DNA of 25,862 nt from Thiohalobacter sp. (GCA_027030825.1 JALVEM010000328.1:1-25862), one strand, 5' to 3'. Counted from the first letter of the stretch, positions 1 to 8,347 are shown. Notes: a model not told the origin generated them from the sequence alone. Numbers and translations are program-made.

Positions 1-746
1 TCGACCTCCGGCAGCTTCTCGGCCTCGACCTGCTTGAGCGTGACCTCGAACTGCGCGGTCCGGCCGGCGAGTTTCTCGTTGGGGTAGTCTTCCGGGAAGG
101 TGACCTCAATGGTCTTCGTCTCGCCGGGCGACATGCCGACCAGGCCCTGCTCGAAGTCCTCGATCATGCGACCGCTGCCGATCTCGAGCGTCACGTCCGA
201 CCCTTCACCGCCCTCGAAGGGCTCGCCATCGAGCGTGCCACGGAAGTCCACCGTGACGCGGTCTCCTTCCTGCGCCGGCCGCTCGACCTTCTCCCAGGTC
301 GCGCGCTGCTGCCGGAGCTTTTCGATCATGGCATCCACGTCCGCCTCGGTGACTTCGGCACGGGGAGCATCTATTTCGACCCCTTCCATCGCGGCAGGTT
401 CAAATTCGGGATAGACCTCGAAGACGGCCGTGTACTCCAGCGCCTTGCCCGGCTCGATCGGCCCGGGCTCGATCCGGGGACCTCCGGCGGGCTTCAACCC
501 TTCCTGCGCCAGGGCCTCCTGCAGGGTCCGGGCGATCAGGTCGTTGGCCACCTCGGCCTGCACCTGGGCGCCGAACCGCTGGCGTATGATCCGCATGGGC
601 ACCTTGCCCGGGCGGAAACCGTCCAGTCGGACGCTGTGTGCCATCGAGCGCAGCCGTTCGTCCACGGCCTCGCTCAGCTCTTCAGCCGGAATCTGCACCT
701 TCATCCGGCGTTCGAGATTCCCCGTTTCTTCGATCGATACTTGCAT
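1..746 (-). CDS. tig: Trigger factor, N-terminal part (runs off window start)
   Basis: Ribosome-associated chaperone and peptidyl-prolyl isomerase that meets nascent chains at the exit tunnel. The reverse-strand reading from the ATG at 746 begins MQVSIEETGNLERRMKVQIP and carries the trigger-factor signature GFRPGKVP at residues 43-50, which is the ribosome-docking loop. The ribosome-binding domain is followed by the start of the FKBP-type domain (EGDRVTVDFRGTLDGEPFEGG, then a FEQGLVGM segment). About 248 codons are present; the family is about 430-450 residues, so the C-terminal part lies beyond position 1. A GAGGA ribosome-binding site lies just upstream of the ATG. It follows five same-strand tRNA genes, an order also known in Pseudomonas, where clpP, clpX and lon come next; those would lie outside the window. 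Identification is firm. Confidence 0.96.
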   Translation of the reverse strand, partial: MQVSIEETGNLERRMKVQIPAEELSEAVDERLRSMAHSVRLDGFRPGKVPMRIIRQRFGAQVQAEVANDLIARTLQEALAQEGLKPAGGPRIEPGPIEPGKALEYTAVFEVYPEFEPAAMEGVEIDAPRAEVTEADVDAMIEKLRQQRATWEKVERPAQEGDRVTVDFRGTLDGEPFEGGEGSDVTLEIGSGRMIEDFEQGLVGMSPGETKTIEVTFPEDYPNEKLAGRTAQFEVTLKQVEAEKLPEV

Positions 747-832
747 CGGTCCTCATCCTGCCGCGCAGCAAGGCCTGGCGGCGTCGGTTGCTGTGGATTG
801 AATGTCGGAGCGCCGCGTCCAGCGCGGTCTTC

Positions 833-918
<86 letters not shown>

Positions 919-1008
919 ACGTGCCCCGCCGCCTGCTACAGGAAGCGGGCAAGAGAGGAATTATACCTTTCCGGTCGGGGAGGGACAGTCCCGTTTGGGG
1001 AAATCGGG

Positions 1009-1033
1009 GCAGGATGCCGTCACGGCACCCTGC
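1009..1033 (-). other. Hairpin just downstream of tRNA-Lys
   Basis: Two 5-bp blocks (GCAGG/CCTGC and TGCCG/CGGCA) separated by one A-C mismatch, with a 3-nt loop. On the minus strand the hairpin begins 9 nt after the encoded CCA of tRNA-Lys. No T-run follows, so a classical terminator is unlikely. It could be an RNA-processing signal or an attenuating hairpin within the tRNA transcript. Confidence 0.4.
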
Positions 1034-1042
1034 CGGGGAATC

Positions 1043-1118
1043 TGGTGGGCCATCTAGGACTCGAACCTAGAACCGACGGATTAAGAGTCCGCTGCTCTAC
1101 CAATTGAGCTAATGGCCC
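1043..1118 (-). tRNA. tRNA-Lys(CTT)
   Basis: 76 nt with encoded CCA. The acceptor stem is GGGCCAT/ATGGCCC. The anticodon loop CTCTTAA between CGGA and TCCG gives anticodon CTT, which reads AAG. The D arm and T arm (GGTTCGAGTCC) are canonical. tRNA-Asn was considered because of the TTAAT context but would need GTT. Confidence 0.96.
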
Positions 1119-1157
1119 GTGTTCGTCTGCGCGGATACGCCATTATATGCCATTATA

Positions 1158-1234
1158 TGGGGTGGACGATGGGAATTGAACCCACGACCGCAGGAGCCAC
1201 AATCCTGTGCTCTACCAACTGAGCTACGTCCACC
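1158..1234 (-). tRNA. tRNA-His(GTG)
   Basis: The anticodon loop TTGTGGC between CAGGA and TCCTG gives GTG. The gene encodes the extra 5' G at 1234 opposite the C discriminator at 1161, the identity pair for histidyl-tRNA synthetase. CCA is encoded at 1158-1160. The overall sequence closely resembles the E. coli hisR product. Confidence 0.97.
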
Positions 1235-1258
1235 ATCGTTCGATGCCTGCCCCGCCAG

Positions 1259-1335
1259 TGGCACCCCGGGAGGGATTCGAACCCCCGACCCAGAGCTTAG
1301 AAGGCTCTTGCTCTATCCAACTGAGCTACCGGGGC
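1259..1335 (-). tRNA. tRNA-Arg(TCT)
   Basis: 77 nt with encoded CCA. The anticodon loop CTTCTAA between AGAGC and GCTCT gives anticodon TCT, which reads AGA. The T arm GGTTCGAATCC is canonical. Confidence 0.96.
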
Positions 1336-1370
1336 GTGCATGCCGCAGTCGCCGGCACCCGCAGGCAAGA

Positions 1371-1447
1371 TGGTCGGGGTAGAGGGATTCGAACCCCCGA
1401 CATCCTGCTCCCAAAGCAGGCGCGCTACCAGACTGCGCTATACCCCG
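1371..1447 (-). tRNA. tRNA-Pro(TGG)
   Basis: 77 nt with encoded CCA. The first acceptor bases CGGGGTA pair with TACCCCG. The anticodon loop TTTGGGA between CCTGC and GCAGG gives TGG. It is the promoter-proximal tRNA of the cluster Pro-Arg-His-Lys-Leu. Confidence 0.97.
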
Positions 1448-1487
1448 CGAATCCCGCCACCCGATCGGGACAAGCGGCAGGCAGGGA

Positions 1488-1517
1488 ATGATACTCAGTC
1501 CGCGAGGGCCAAGGCAA
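1488..1517 (-). promoter_or_regulatory. Candidate sigma70 promoter of the tRNA cluster
   Basis: On the minus strand, TTGCCT (1512-1517) and TATCAT (1488-1493) are separated by 18 nt. A GC-rich discriminator follows (TCCCTGCC), as is usual for stable-RNA promoters under stringent control. The -10 matches 5 of 6 consensus bases. It lies about 40 nt upstream of tRNA-Pro. Predicted from sequence only. Confidence 0.5.
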
Positions 1518-1542
1518 CCATTCCGCCCTGTCCGACCGGGCC

Positions 1543-1571
1543 TTGTGATCCCCTGTGGCGGGTGCGAGAAT
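1543..1571 (+). promoter_or_regulatory. Candidate folD promoter
   Basis: TTGTGA (1543-1548) and GAGAAT (1566-1571) are separated by 17 nt, about 30 nt before the folD ATG. Each hexamer matches 4 of 6 consensus bases. It lies back to back with the tRNA-cluster promoter. Confidence 0.35.
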
Positions 1572-1600
1572 TCACCGCCTTCATCCGGCGGAGCGGCATC

Positions 1601-2458
1601 ATGACAGCACGCATCATCGACGGCAAGACGGTGGCCGCGGACATCCGGCGGTCCGTGGCCGAACGGATCCGGGAACGGACGGCCCGGGGGCTGCCCCGCC
1701 CCGGCCTGGCCGTGATCCTGGTCGGCGACGACCCCGCCTCGCGGGTCTATGTGAGAAACAAGCGCAACGCCTGCCGCGAGGCCGGCATCGCCTCCTTCGA
1801 ACACGATCTGCCCGCCGACACCACCCAGGAAGCGCTGCTCGCGCTCATCGACCGCCTGAACGCGGACGAGGCCGTCGACGGCATCCTGGTCCAGCTGCCG
1901 CTGCCCGACCACATCGATGCCGAGGCCGTGGTGGAACGCATCCGTCCCGACAAGGACGTGGACGGTTTCCACCCCTACAACATGGGCAGACTGGCGCTTC
2001 GCATGCCCACCCTGCGGCCCTGCACCCCCCGGGGGGTGATGCGCCTGCTGGAGACCACCGGCGAGACCTTTCACGGACGCGAGGCCGTGGTGGTCGGGGC
2101 CTCGAACATCGTCGGCCGGCCGATGGCGCTCGAGCTGCTGCTGGCCGGCTGCACGGTGACCGTCTGTCACCGCTTCACCCGAGATCTCGCCGCGCACGTG
2201 GCCGCGGCCGAGATCCTCGTGGTCGCGGTGGGAAAGCCCGGGATCGTGAAGGGAGAATGGGTCCGCCAGGGCGCCACGGTGATCGACGTCGGCATCAACC
2301 GCACCCCGGAAGGAAAGCTGGTCGGCGACGTGGAATTCGAGACCGCGGCGCGGCGCGCCGCCTGGATCACACCCGTGCCCGGCGGTGTGGGCCCCATGAC
2401 CGTGGCCATCCTGCTGGAGAATACCCTGGCGGCCGCCCGGCAGCACCATCCCGACTGA
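1601..2458 (+). CDS. folD: Bifunctional methylenetetrahydrofolate dehydrogenase/cyclohydrolase FolD
   Basis: Cytosolic one-carbon enzyme that interconverts 5,10-methylene-THF, methenyl-THF and 10-formyl-THF with NADP. 285 aa, the normal family length. Visible are Tyr50 and the catalytic Lys54 in YVRNK, the VDGILVQLPLP segment (residues 98-108), DKDVDGFHPYN, the nucleotide-binding VVVGASNIVGRP and the C-terminal TPVPGGVGPMT. The frame stays open upstream across the tRNA-Arg and tRNA-Pro genes, but the ATG at 1601 is chosen: it gives the standard N-terminus (MTARIIDGK) and has GGAG seven bases upstream. It is transcribed divergently from the tRNA cluster. Confidence 0.97.
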   Translation: MTARIIDGKTVAADIRRSVAERIRERTARGLPRPGLAVILVGDDPASRVYVRNKRNACREAGIASFEHDLPADTTQEALLALIDRLNADEAVDGILVQLPLPDHIDAEAVVERIRPDKDVDGFHPYNMGRLALRMPTLRPCTPRGVMRLLETTGETFHGREAVVVGASNIVGRPMALELLLAGCTVTVCHRFTRDLAAHVAAAEILVVAVGKPGIVKGEWVRQGATVIDVGINRTPEGKLVGDVEFETAARRAAWITPVPGGVGPMTVAILLENTLAAARQHHPD

Positions 2459-2464
2459 CCTGGC

Positions 2465-4855
2465 TCATCCGGCCTCCAGCCGGCGCGACATGTCCGTTGA
2501 ATCCCGGTGTCCGCCCAGCGTCTCCAGCGGCACGGCCGGGGCGATGCCGTTGCCCTGTGCGTAATCGACGCCCAGCTCGCGCAGGGCCTGGAAAATCGCC
2601 CGATTCTCGACGAATTCCGCGATGGTCTTCAGCGACATGACCTGGCCGACCCGGTTGATCGCCTCCACCATGGCGTGATCGACCGGATCCTCCACCATGT
2701 CGCGCACGAAACCGCCGTCGATCTTGAGATAGTCGACCTCCAGATTCTTGAGATAGGCGAAGGAACTGATGCCACTGCCGAAATCGTCGAGCGCGAAGCG
2801 GCAGCCGATCGACTTCAACAGTTTCATGAACCGAACCGCGCGCCGCAGATTGGCGATGGCGGCCGTCTCCGTGATCTCGAAACAGAGGTTGCCCGCCACC
2901 GGCAGGTCGCGAATCCGCTCGACCAGATACTCGAGAAACTCGTCGTCGCCCAGCGAGGTGCCCGACAGGTTGATCGCCCACACCGCGTCACCGAAACGCC
3001 CGCTCCGGGACTCGATGAATTCCAGCACCTGATCGACCACCCAGCGGTCGACCTGACCCATGAGATTGTAGCGCTCGGCCGCCGGGATGAAGGCCATCGG
3101 CGGCACTTCGACGCCGTCTTCGTCGAGAATGCGCATCAGCACTTCGTAATGAAGCTCGCCCTCGGGCTGCTGGAGCGGGACGATGGGCTGGGCATAGAGA
3201 CGGAACCGGTCCTCGTCGATCGCCCGCTGAATGCGCGAGACCCAGCGCATCTCGCCCTGTCGGGCACGCAGCTCGGCATCCTCCGGATGATAGATGTGCA
3301 CGCGGTTGCGTCCGGCATCCTTGGCCAGATAGCAGGCCACGTCCGCTGCCGTGAAGACCTCCTGCATGGAGGCGGCAGTGCCGTCGATCGCCACCACGCC
3401 GATGCTGACGCCGATCTCGAACACGTGTTCGTCGTAGACGAAACGGAATTCCCGGACCGCCTGGCGCAGTTCGTCGGCCACCTGCCGGGCGCGTTCCAGA
3501 TCGCAATGACGCAGCAGGATCCCGAACTCGTCGCCGCCGAGGCGCGCCAGCAGGTCGGTCTCGCGCACCCGGGCGTCGAACAGCTCGGCCAGCTGCCGCA
3601 GCAGTTCGTCACCGGCGAGATGGCCACAGGTGTCGTTGACCACCTTGAACTGGTCGAGATCGAGATAGCAGAGCGCGTGCGTCTCGTGCGAATGTCTCGC
3701 GGACTCGGTCACCTCGGCCAGCTGACGCTCGAATTCACGGCGATTGAGCAGTCCCGTCAACGCATCGTGGGTGGCCTGATAGGTCAGCTCGCGTGCGAGC
3801 TGGCGGGCATGCCCCACGTCGTGGAACACCATGACGGCTCCGATGACCTCGCCCCGCCGGTCCCGGATGGGGGCCGCGGAATCGGCGATGGGCACCTCGG
3901 TGCCGTCCTCGCGCACCAGCAGGGTGTTGTCGGCCAGCTCGATGATCTCGCCCAGCTGAAGGCAGCGATCCACGGGATTGGAGATCGGCTCCCGGGTGAG
4001 CTCGCTGACGAGGCGCAGCACTTCGCGCAGCGGCCGCCCGCGGATCTCGGCGAGCCCGTATCCGGTCAGCTGCTCGGCGACGGGATTGAGGTAGTCCACA
4101 CACCCGGCCTCGTCGGTCGTAATGACCGCATCGCCGATGGAATGCAGCGTCACCTCCGCCCGTTCCTTTTCCTGGAAGAGGGCCGCCTCCGACTCGCGCA
4201 CCCGGGCAAGCGCCGTGCGCAGTTCCTCCCGCTGGACCATGAGATAGTCGAGTGCGCGGTTGAAGAAGCGTCCGAGATACCCGAATTCGTCACGGCGCGT
4301 CTCGTCGAAGCGAACCCGTTCGTCGCCGTTCGCGAAACGTCCGGCCGCGGTCACCATCTCCAGGAAAGGGCGGGTCAGCAATCGCTGCAGCACCCACTGC
4401 AGCAGGAAGCCGAACAGCGAAAAGACCAGGCCGACGGTGAGGAGAATCCGCTTCCGCTCGGCAGCCACGACCTCGTCGATGTCCGGATGCACGACGATGA
4501 TCCGGTATCCGACCGGGAGATCGAGACGCATGTGGCTGCTGCCGATCGGTGGCTGCCCGGCCTCGGCGAGCACCCTCCCGTCCCGCTCGATGCGGATGCC
4601 GCGGAACCCGTGGCGAGCAGCCAGCCGCTCCAGCCTGGATACATCGAAGGTTTCGCCCCGACCCGCCTCGGACAGGGCGTTCACCAGGGCCGTGAGCTCG
4701 GCGGCATACCGATCATGGACGCGCGTCTCCAGGTCCCGCATCTGGTAGAAGCTCAGCGCCAGCCCGATCAGCAGGCTGGCCCAGAAGACGATGCCTGCGA
4801 TCCAGGTCGGCAACCGCCCGTGCCGGGACAGCTGTTCGGTGCGCTCCCCTCTCAT
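2465..4855 (-). CDS. Membrane-anchored PAS-GGDEF-EAL cyclic-di-GMP protein
   Basis: 796 aa, predicted to make and/or degrade cyclic-di-GMP. Order: TM1 at about 17-38; a periplasmic segment; TM2 at about 137-160; a HAMP-like linker at about 161-215; PAS at about 234-348 (SIGDAVITTDEAG); GGDEF at 440-444 with an RxxD inhibitory site (RETD, 431-434); EAL from about 550. The EAL signature reads EVL (571-573). The catalytic landmarks FEITE (659-663), DDFGSG (690-695) and AEFVE (746-750) are retained, so phosphodiesterase activity is likely. GGDEF is also intact, so a dual or switchable enzyme is possible. The ATG overlaps the stop of the upstream DUF2892-like gene as ATGA, suggesting translational coupling. 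Only 6 bp separate its end from the convergent folD. The signal sensed is unknown. Confidence 0.93.
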   Translation of the reverse strand: MRGERTEQLSRHGRLPTWIAGIVFWASLLIGLALSFYQMRDLETRVHDRYAAELTALVNALSEAGRGETFDVSRLERLAARHGFRGIRIERDGRVLAEAGQPPIGSSHMRLDLPVGYRIIVVHPDIDEVVAAERKRILLTVGLVFSLFGFLLQWVLQRLLTRPFLEMVTAAGRFANGDERVRFDETRRDEFGYLGRFFNRALDYLMVQREELRTALARVRESEAALFQEKERAEVTLHSIGDAVITTDEAGCVDYLNPVAEQLTGYGLAEIRGRPLREVLRLVSELTREPISNPVDRCLQLGEIIELADNTLLVREDGTEVPIADSAAPIRDRRGEVIGAVMVFHDVGHARQLARELTYQATHDALTGLLNRREFERQLAEVTESARHSHETHALCYLDLDQFKVVNDTCGHLAGDELLRQLAELFDARVRETDLLARLGGDEFGILLRHCDLERARQVADELRQAVREFRFVYDEHVFEIGVSIGVVAIDGTAASMQEVFTAADVACYLAKDAGRNRVHIYHPEDAELRARQGEMRWVSRIQRAIDEDRFRLYAQPIVPLQQPEGELHYEVLMRILDEDGVEVPPMAFIPAAERYNLMGQVDRWVVDQVLEFIESRSGRFGDAVWAINLSGTSLGDDEFLEYLVERIRDLPVAGNLCFEITETAAIANLRRAVRFMKLLKSIGCRFALDDFGSGISSFAYLKNLEVDYLKIDGGFVRDMVEDPVDHAMVEAINRVGQVMSLKTIAEFVENRAIFQALRELGVDYAQGNGIAPAVPLETLGGHRDSTDMSRRLEAG

Positions 4856-5247
4856 CGGAATCCCAGATAGCGCAGCAGGATCAGCACCGGACAGACGTCG
4901 CTCAGGCCGGCGCCCAGGATCGCGAACCCCATGAACCAGGGGAAGAACCAGAGGAACTCGCGAAGAGGATAGAGCGAGAGCAGCAGCATGACGGGAACCA
5001 CCAGCCGCCAGGCACGCTCCGCTTCGAAATCGAATCGATGCGGCATGGTCATGATCGCGCCGCCGTCCTCGGCCGATGCGATGCTCTCCCGCCCCAGCAG
5101 CCGGGTGACGAACAGCGGCAGACGCAGGTTCGTGAGCCCCTCGAGAAACATGACGACGACCAGTCCCAGCAGCAGCGGCTCCTGGTCCAGATAGAGGCCC
5201 ACGAGGAGCATCACCCCCACGAAGGCACGGTATACCCGATCCGTCAT
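4852..5247 (-). CDS. DUF2892-like small inner-membrane protein
   Basis: 131 aa from the ATG at 5247 (MTDRVYRAFVG). Four hydrophobic stretches are arranged as two hairpins: residues about 8-36 and, after a polar middle (SAEDGGAIMTMPHRFDFEAE), about 84-128. The C-terminal GAGLSDVCPVLILLRYLG resembles the GLxxxCPLY segment of DUF2892 (YgaP-like) membrane domains. No catalytic residues are recognised and no rhodanese domain is attached. The frame is open to 5322, but the upstream part is low-complexity and does not look like protein of this family. The stop overlaps the start of the GGDEF-EAL gene. Its partner suggests a role linked to that sensor, but this is inference. Confidence 0.75.
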   Translation of the reverse strand: MTDRVYRAFVGVMLLVGLYLDQEPLLLGLVVVMFLEGLTNLRLPLFVTRLLGRESIASAEDGGAIMTMPHRFDFEAERAWRLVVPVMLLLSLYPLREFLWFFPWFMGFAILGAGLSDVCPVLILLRYLGFR

Positions 5248-5292
5248 GTCACTGCAGTCCTTGTGCTTCTTGTTTCTGCGGACGTTCGATGT

Positions 5293-5314
5293 CCCGGCCG
5301 CACCGGCGGCCGGG
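5293..5314 (-). terminator. GC-rich hairpin downstream of cysS
   Basis: A perfect 9-bp stem (CCCGGCCGC/GCGGCCGGG) with loop ACCG lies in the 136-bp gap between cysS and the DUF2892-like gene. No T-run follows on either strand, so it may be a weak or Rho-assisted terminator or mRNA-stabilising hairpin rather than a classical intrinsic one. Confidence 0.35.
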
Positions 5315-5383
5315 GCCGTCAATGACCTGTCCCGTTCGTACCCGGGCTAGCGGCGAGCGGTGCGCAATCTTGAACGGACAGGC

Positions 5384-6772
5384 TCAGGCGCGCCGCCAGG
5401 TCGTCCCCTGTGGCGAATCCTCGAGCACGACCCCCCGGGACTGCAGCTCGTCGCGGATCCGGTCCGCTTCCGCCCAGTTCCTGGCCTGGCGCGCGGCGTT
5501 GCGGGCGGCGATGAGCTGCTCGATCTCCTCGTCCGAGAGCCCTTCGGGGGCACCGCCGCGCAGGAAGGCCTCGGGATCCTCCCCGAGCAGGCCCAGCAGG
5601 CCACCGAGTTGGCGCAGGGTGCCCGCCAGCGCCGACGCGCGCGCCGGCTCGCTCTCCCGGCAGCGGTTGATCTCGCGCGCCAGGTCGAACAGCACCGAGA
5701 TCGCCTCGGGGGTGTTGAAATCGTCCCGCATGGCGTCATGGAAGCGCGCCGCCGCCTCGCCGTCGGGCGCCGCTTCGGCCTCGATGCCCCGCAGGGCGGT
5801 GTAGAGCCGGGTCAGGCCCTGGCGGGCGGCCTCGAGATTCTCCTCGCTGTAGTTGAGCGGCGAGCGGTAGTGGCTGCCGAGAATGAAGAAACGCACCACC
5901 TCGGGGGCATAGTGCTTCAGCACCTCGCGCACGGTGAAGAAATTGCCGAGCGACTTCGACATCTTCTCCTCGTTGACCTGCACGAAACCGTTGTGGATCC
6001 AGTAGTTGACGAACCTGCAGTCGCAGGCGCCCTCGGACTGGGCGATCTCGTTCTCGTGATGGGGAAACTTGAGGTCCATGCCGCCCCCGTGGATGTCGAA
6101 GCTCTCGCCCAGGTAGTGGGTGGACATGGCCGAGCACTCGATGTGCCAGCCGGGCCGCCCCGGTCCCCAGGGCGAGTCCCAGCTCGGCTCGCCCGGCTTG
6201 GCCTGTTTCCAGAGCACGAAGTCCAGCGGATCGTCCTTGGCCTCCCCCACCTCGATGCGGGCACCGGCCCGCAATGCCTCGGGTTTCTCGCCCGAGAGCT
6301 TGCCGTAGTCGGGAAAGCTGCTGACGTCGTAGTAGACGTCGCCGTTCTCGGCCACATAGGCGTGCCCCTTGGCGATCAGCTTCTCGATCAGCGCGATGAT
6401 GTCGTCCATGCAGGCCGTGGCCCGCGGCTCGACGTCGGGCGGCAGCACGCCCAGGGCGGCGGCATCCTCGTGCATGGCCTCGATATAGCGTTCCGTGAGC
6501 GCCCGGAAATCCTCGTGCCGTTCGTTGGCGCGCTGGATGATCTTGTCGTCGATGTCGGTGATGTTGCGAACGTAGGTGACATCGAAACCGGCGGCCCGCA
6601 GATAGCGCACGATGACGTCGAACACCACCATCACCCGCGCATGGCCGATGTGGCAGTAGTCGTAGACCGTCATGCCGCAGACGTACATGCGCACCCGTCC
6701 CGGTTCGATGGGGACGAAGGCCTCCTTGCGGCGGGTCAGGCTGTTGTAGACGAGAATCGGCTTGTCTTCCAT
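5384..6772 (-). CDS. cysS: Cysteinyl-tRNA synthetase
   Basis: Charges tRNA-Cys with cysteine. 462 aa from the ATG at 6772 (MEDKPILVYNSL). HIGH is at 41-44 and KMSKS at 270-274. The zinc and cysteine-recognition ligands are Cys32, Cys213, His238 and Glu242, offset by four from the E. coli enzyme (28, 209, 234, 238). HGGGMDLKFPHHENEIAQSE is intact. The frame continues upstream into the end of gltX, but the ATG at 6772 gives the family N-terminus. The gltX stop is at 6777-6779, only four bases before this ATG, so the two synthetases form one transcription unit. Confidence 0.98.
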   Translation of the reverse strand: MEDKPILVYNSLTRRKEAFVPIEPGRVRMYVCGMTVYDYCHIGHARVMVVFDVIVRYLRAAGFDVTYVRNITDIDDKIIQRANERHEDFRALTERYIEAMHEDAAALGVLPPDVEPRATACMDDIIALIEKLIAKGHAYVAENGDVYYDVSSFPDYGKLSGEKPEALRAGARIEVGEAKDDPLDFVLWKQAKPGEPSWDSPWGPGRPGWHIECSAMSTHYLGESFDIHGGGMDLKFPHHENEIAQSEGACDCRFVNYWIHNGFVQVNEEKMSKSLGNFFTVREVLKHYAPEVVRFFILGSHYRSPLNYSEENLEAARQGLTRLYTALRGIEAEAAPDGEAAARFHDAMRDDFNTPEAISVLFDLAREINRCRESEPARASALAGTLRQLGGLLGLLGEDPEAFLRGGAPEGLSDEEIEQLIAARNAARQARNWAEADRIRDELQSRGVVLEDSPQGTTWRRA

Positions 6773-6776
6773 TGGC

Positions 6777-8273
6777 TCAGTTTCCACCTTGCGATTTTCC
6801 TTGCGGCCGGCAGGCGGCACGTGCCGCCGCCAGTCGCCGCGCCAGTTCCGCAGTGCCCAGCAATGTCCACAGGCGTCCCAGTTCCGGGCCCTGGCGCCAG
6901 TACCCCTCGGGCGCGCCGGGGACGACCAGACCGGTCAGAGCCGCCCGCAGCGGCTGGAACAGCGCCTTGCCACGGCGCCCGGTCCGCTCCGCGAGCCTTG
7001 CCGTCCAGTCCCTGAAGGAGGCGGGCGGCGGCGTACGCTCCAGCGCTTCGGCGGCCTGCTCGAGGAAGTCGCAGCCTGCCTCGCGCAGGACCTCGCGGGC
7101 GGGCCCATCATACGCGATCGACTCCGCCGTGAGAGTGAGCGCCCAGGGTATGGCGTCTTCGGGCAGCAGGAGGTTGCCCCGCACGGCCTCCGCGAATCCG
7201 GCGCGTTGTTCCGGCGGGATGCGTTCCAGGGCCGTGCGGGCGGCGGGGTGGGCCTGCAGCCACTCGAGGAGGCGGCCGGCATCCAGAGTCTCGAGCACGG
7301 TCTTCTGCCAGCGGTCCAGCTGCCGTGGGTCGTGGCGGGCCGGTGCGCGGCCGAGACGCCGGATTTCGAAACCCTCGGCCAGCACCGCGAGATCGGCCGG
7401 CCCGGGATCCGGGTCGAAGGCATGCCCGAGCCGGGCCAGATGGTTCAGCACGGCCAGCGGCAGGTAGCCCCGCTCCCGCAGGGCACGGAGCGACAGACTG
7501 CCGAGGCGCTTGGAGAGCGGCTTGCCGTCCTCGCCCACGATCAGCGGCAGATGGCCGTAACGGGGCGCGGCCAGCGACAGTGCCTCGAGCAGCAGCAGCT
7601 GCCGGGGCGTGTTGCCCAGATGATCCTCCCCACGCAATACGTGCGTGATGCCCATCAGGGCGTCGTCCACGGCGTTGGCGAACAGGAACGCCGGGGTGCC
7701 GTCGGCACGGCGGATCACGAAGTCGCCCAGGGTGTCGCTGTCCACCCGCTGGGGGCCGCGGACCAGATCCTCGAAAACCACCTGCCGGCCGCGCGGCACG
7801 CGAAACCGCAGGGCCGCGGGTTCACCCGCCGCGCGACGCCGCGCGGCCTCCTCCGGATCGAGGCCGGTGCAGGTGCCGGGATAGCGGGGCGGCTCGCCCG
7901 CAGCGCGCTGGCGGCGCCGCGCCTCGGCGAGCTCGGCCTCGGTGCAGAAGCACCAGTAGGCACGCCCCGTCTCGAGGAGGCGTGCGTAGAGGGGTTCGTA
8001 GCGCGCCAGGCGCTGGGACTGGAACCACTCGGCATCGGGCTCGGCGCCCTTCGGGCCCCGGTCCCACTCGAGCCCCAGCCATTGGAGATCCTCCAGCAGG
8101 GCCTGGACATGGCGCGCGTCGCTGCGCTCCCGGTCCGTGTCCTCGATGCGCAACAGGAATTCGCCGCCGGCGTGCCGCGCCAGCAGCAGGTTGAACAGCG
8201 CCGTTCTCGCGTTGCCCAGATGAAGCGCGCCCGTGGGGCTGGGCGCAAACCTTGTCCTGACCTCGTCCTGCAT
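6777..8273 (-). CDS. gltX: Glutamyl-tRNA synthetase (possibly GluRS2-type)
   Basis: Class Ic synthetase, 498 aa. The nucleotide-binding motif is HLGN (18-21) in APSPTGALHLGNAR; LRIEDTDRERS follows at 41-51. A zinc-knuckle pattern CFC (108-110)...Y131-x3-C135 sits in the connective domain. The KMSKS equivalent is PLSKR (252-256). The ATG at 8273 is chosen over one at 8306 because GAGG precedes it by a suitable distance. In Pseudomonas the slot between cysS and the cyclophilin gene is held by glnS; here it holds a GluRS. Together with cysS it suggests use of the transamidation route for Gln-tRNA, and possibly a tRNA-Gln-preferring GluRS2, but discriminating specificity is not possible here. Confidence 0.93.
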   Translation of the reverse strand: MQDEVRTRFAPSPTGALHLGNARTALFNLLLARHAGGEFLLRIEDTDRERSDARHVQALLEDLQWLGLEWDRGPKGAEPDAEWFQSQRLARYEPLYARLLETGRAYWCFCTEAELAEARRRQRAAGEPPRYPGTCTGLDPEEAARRRAAGEPAALRFRVPRGRQVVFEDLVRGPQRVDSDTLGDFVIRRADGTPAFLFANAVDDALMGITHVLRGEDHLGNTPRQLLLLEALSLAAPRYGHLPLIVGEDGKPLSKRLGSLSLRALRERGYLPLAVLNHLARLGHAFDPDPGPADLAVLAEGFEIRRLGRAPARHDPRQLDRWQKTVLETLDAGRLLEWLQAHPAARTALERIPPEQRAGFAEAVRGNLLLPEDAIPWALTLTAESIAYDGPAREVLREAGCDFLEQAAEALERTPPPASFRDWTARLAERTGRRGKALFQPLRAALTGLVVPGAPEGYWRQGPELGRLWTLLGTAELARRLAAARAACRPQGKSQGGN

Positions 8274-8347
8274 CGAAGGCCTCGGTACATCTGCGGGGAA
8301 GCGCATTGTGCCACGAATCCCGGCTTTCTACCGACAGGCAAAAGGTC

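Noticed and set aside
1043..1118. tRNA-Asn
   Set aside because: The anticodon loop reads CTT at positions 34-36, so the tRNA is Lys.
1340..1600. Upstream extension of the folD frame across tRNA genes
   Set aside because: It overlaps tRNA-Pro on the other strand, and the ATG at 1601 gives the family N-terminus with a ribosome site.
2507..4870. 787-codon open frame on the plus strand opposite the GGDEF-EAL gene
   Set aside because: It is a GC-rich antisense shadow: the minus strand has clear domains and catalytic motifs, and this frame has none.
5360..7015. 551-codon open frame on the plus strand opposite cysS
   Set aside because: Antisense shadow of a fully recognised cysteinyl-tRNA synthetase.
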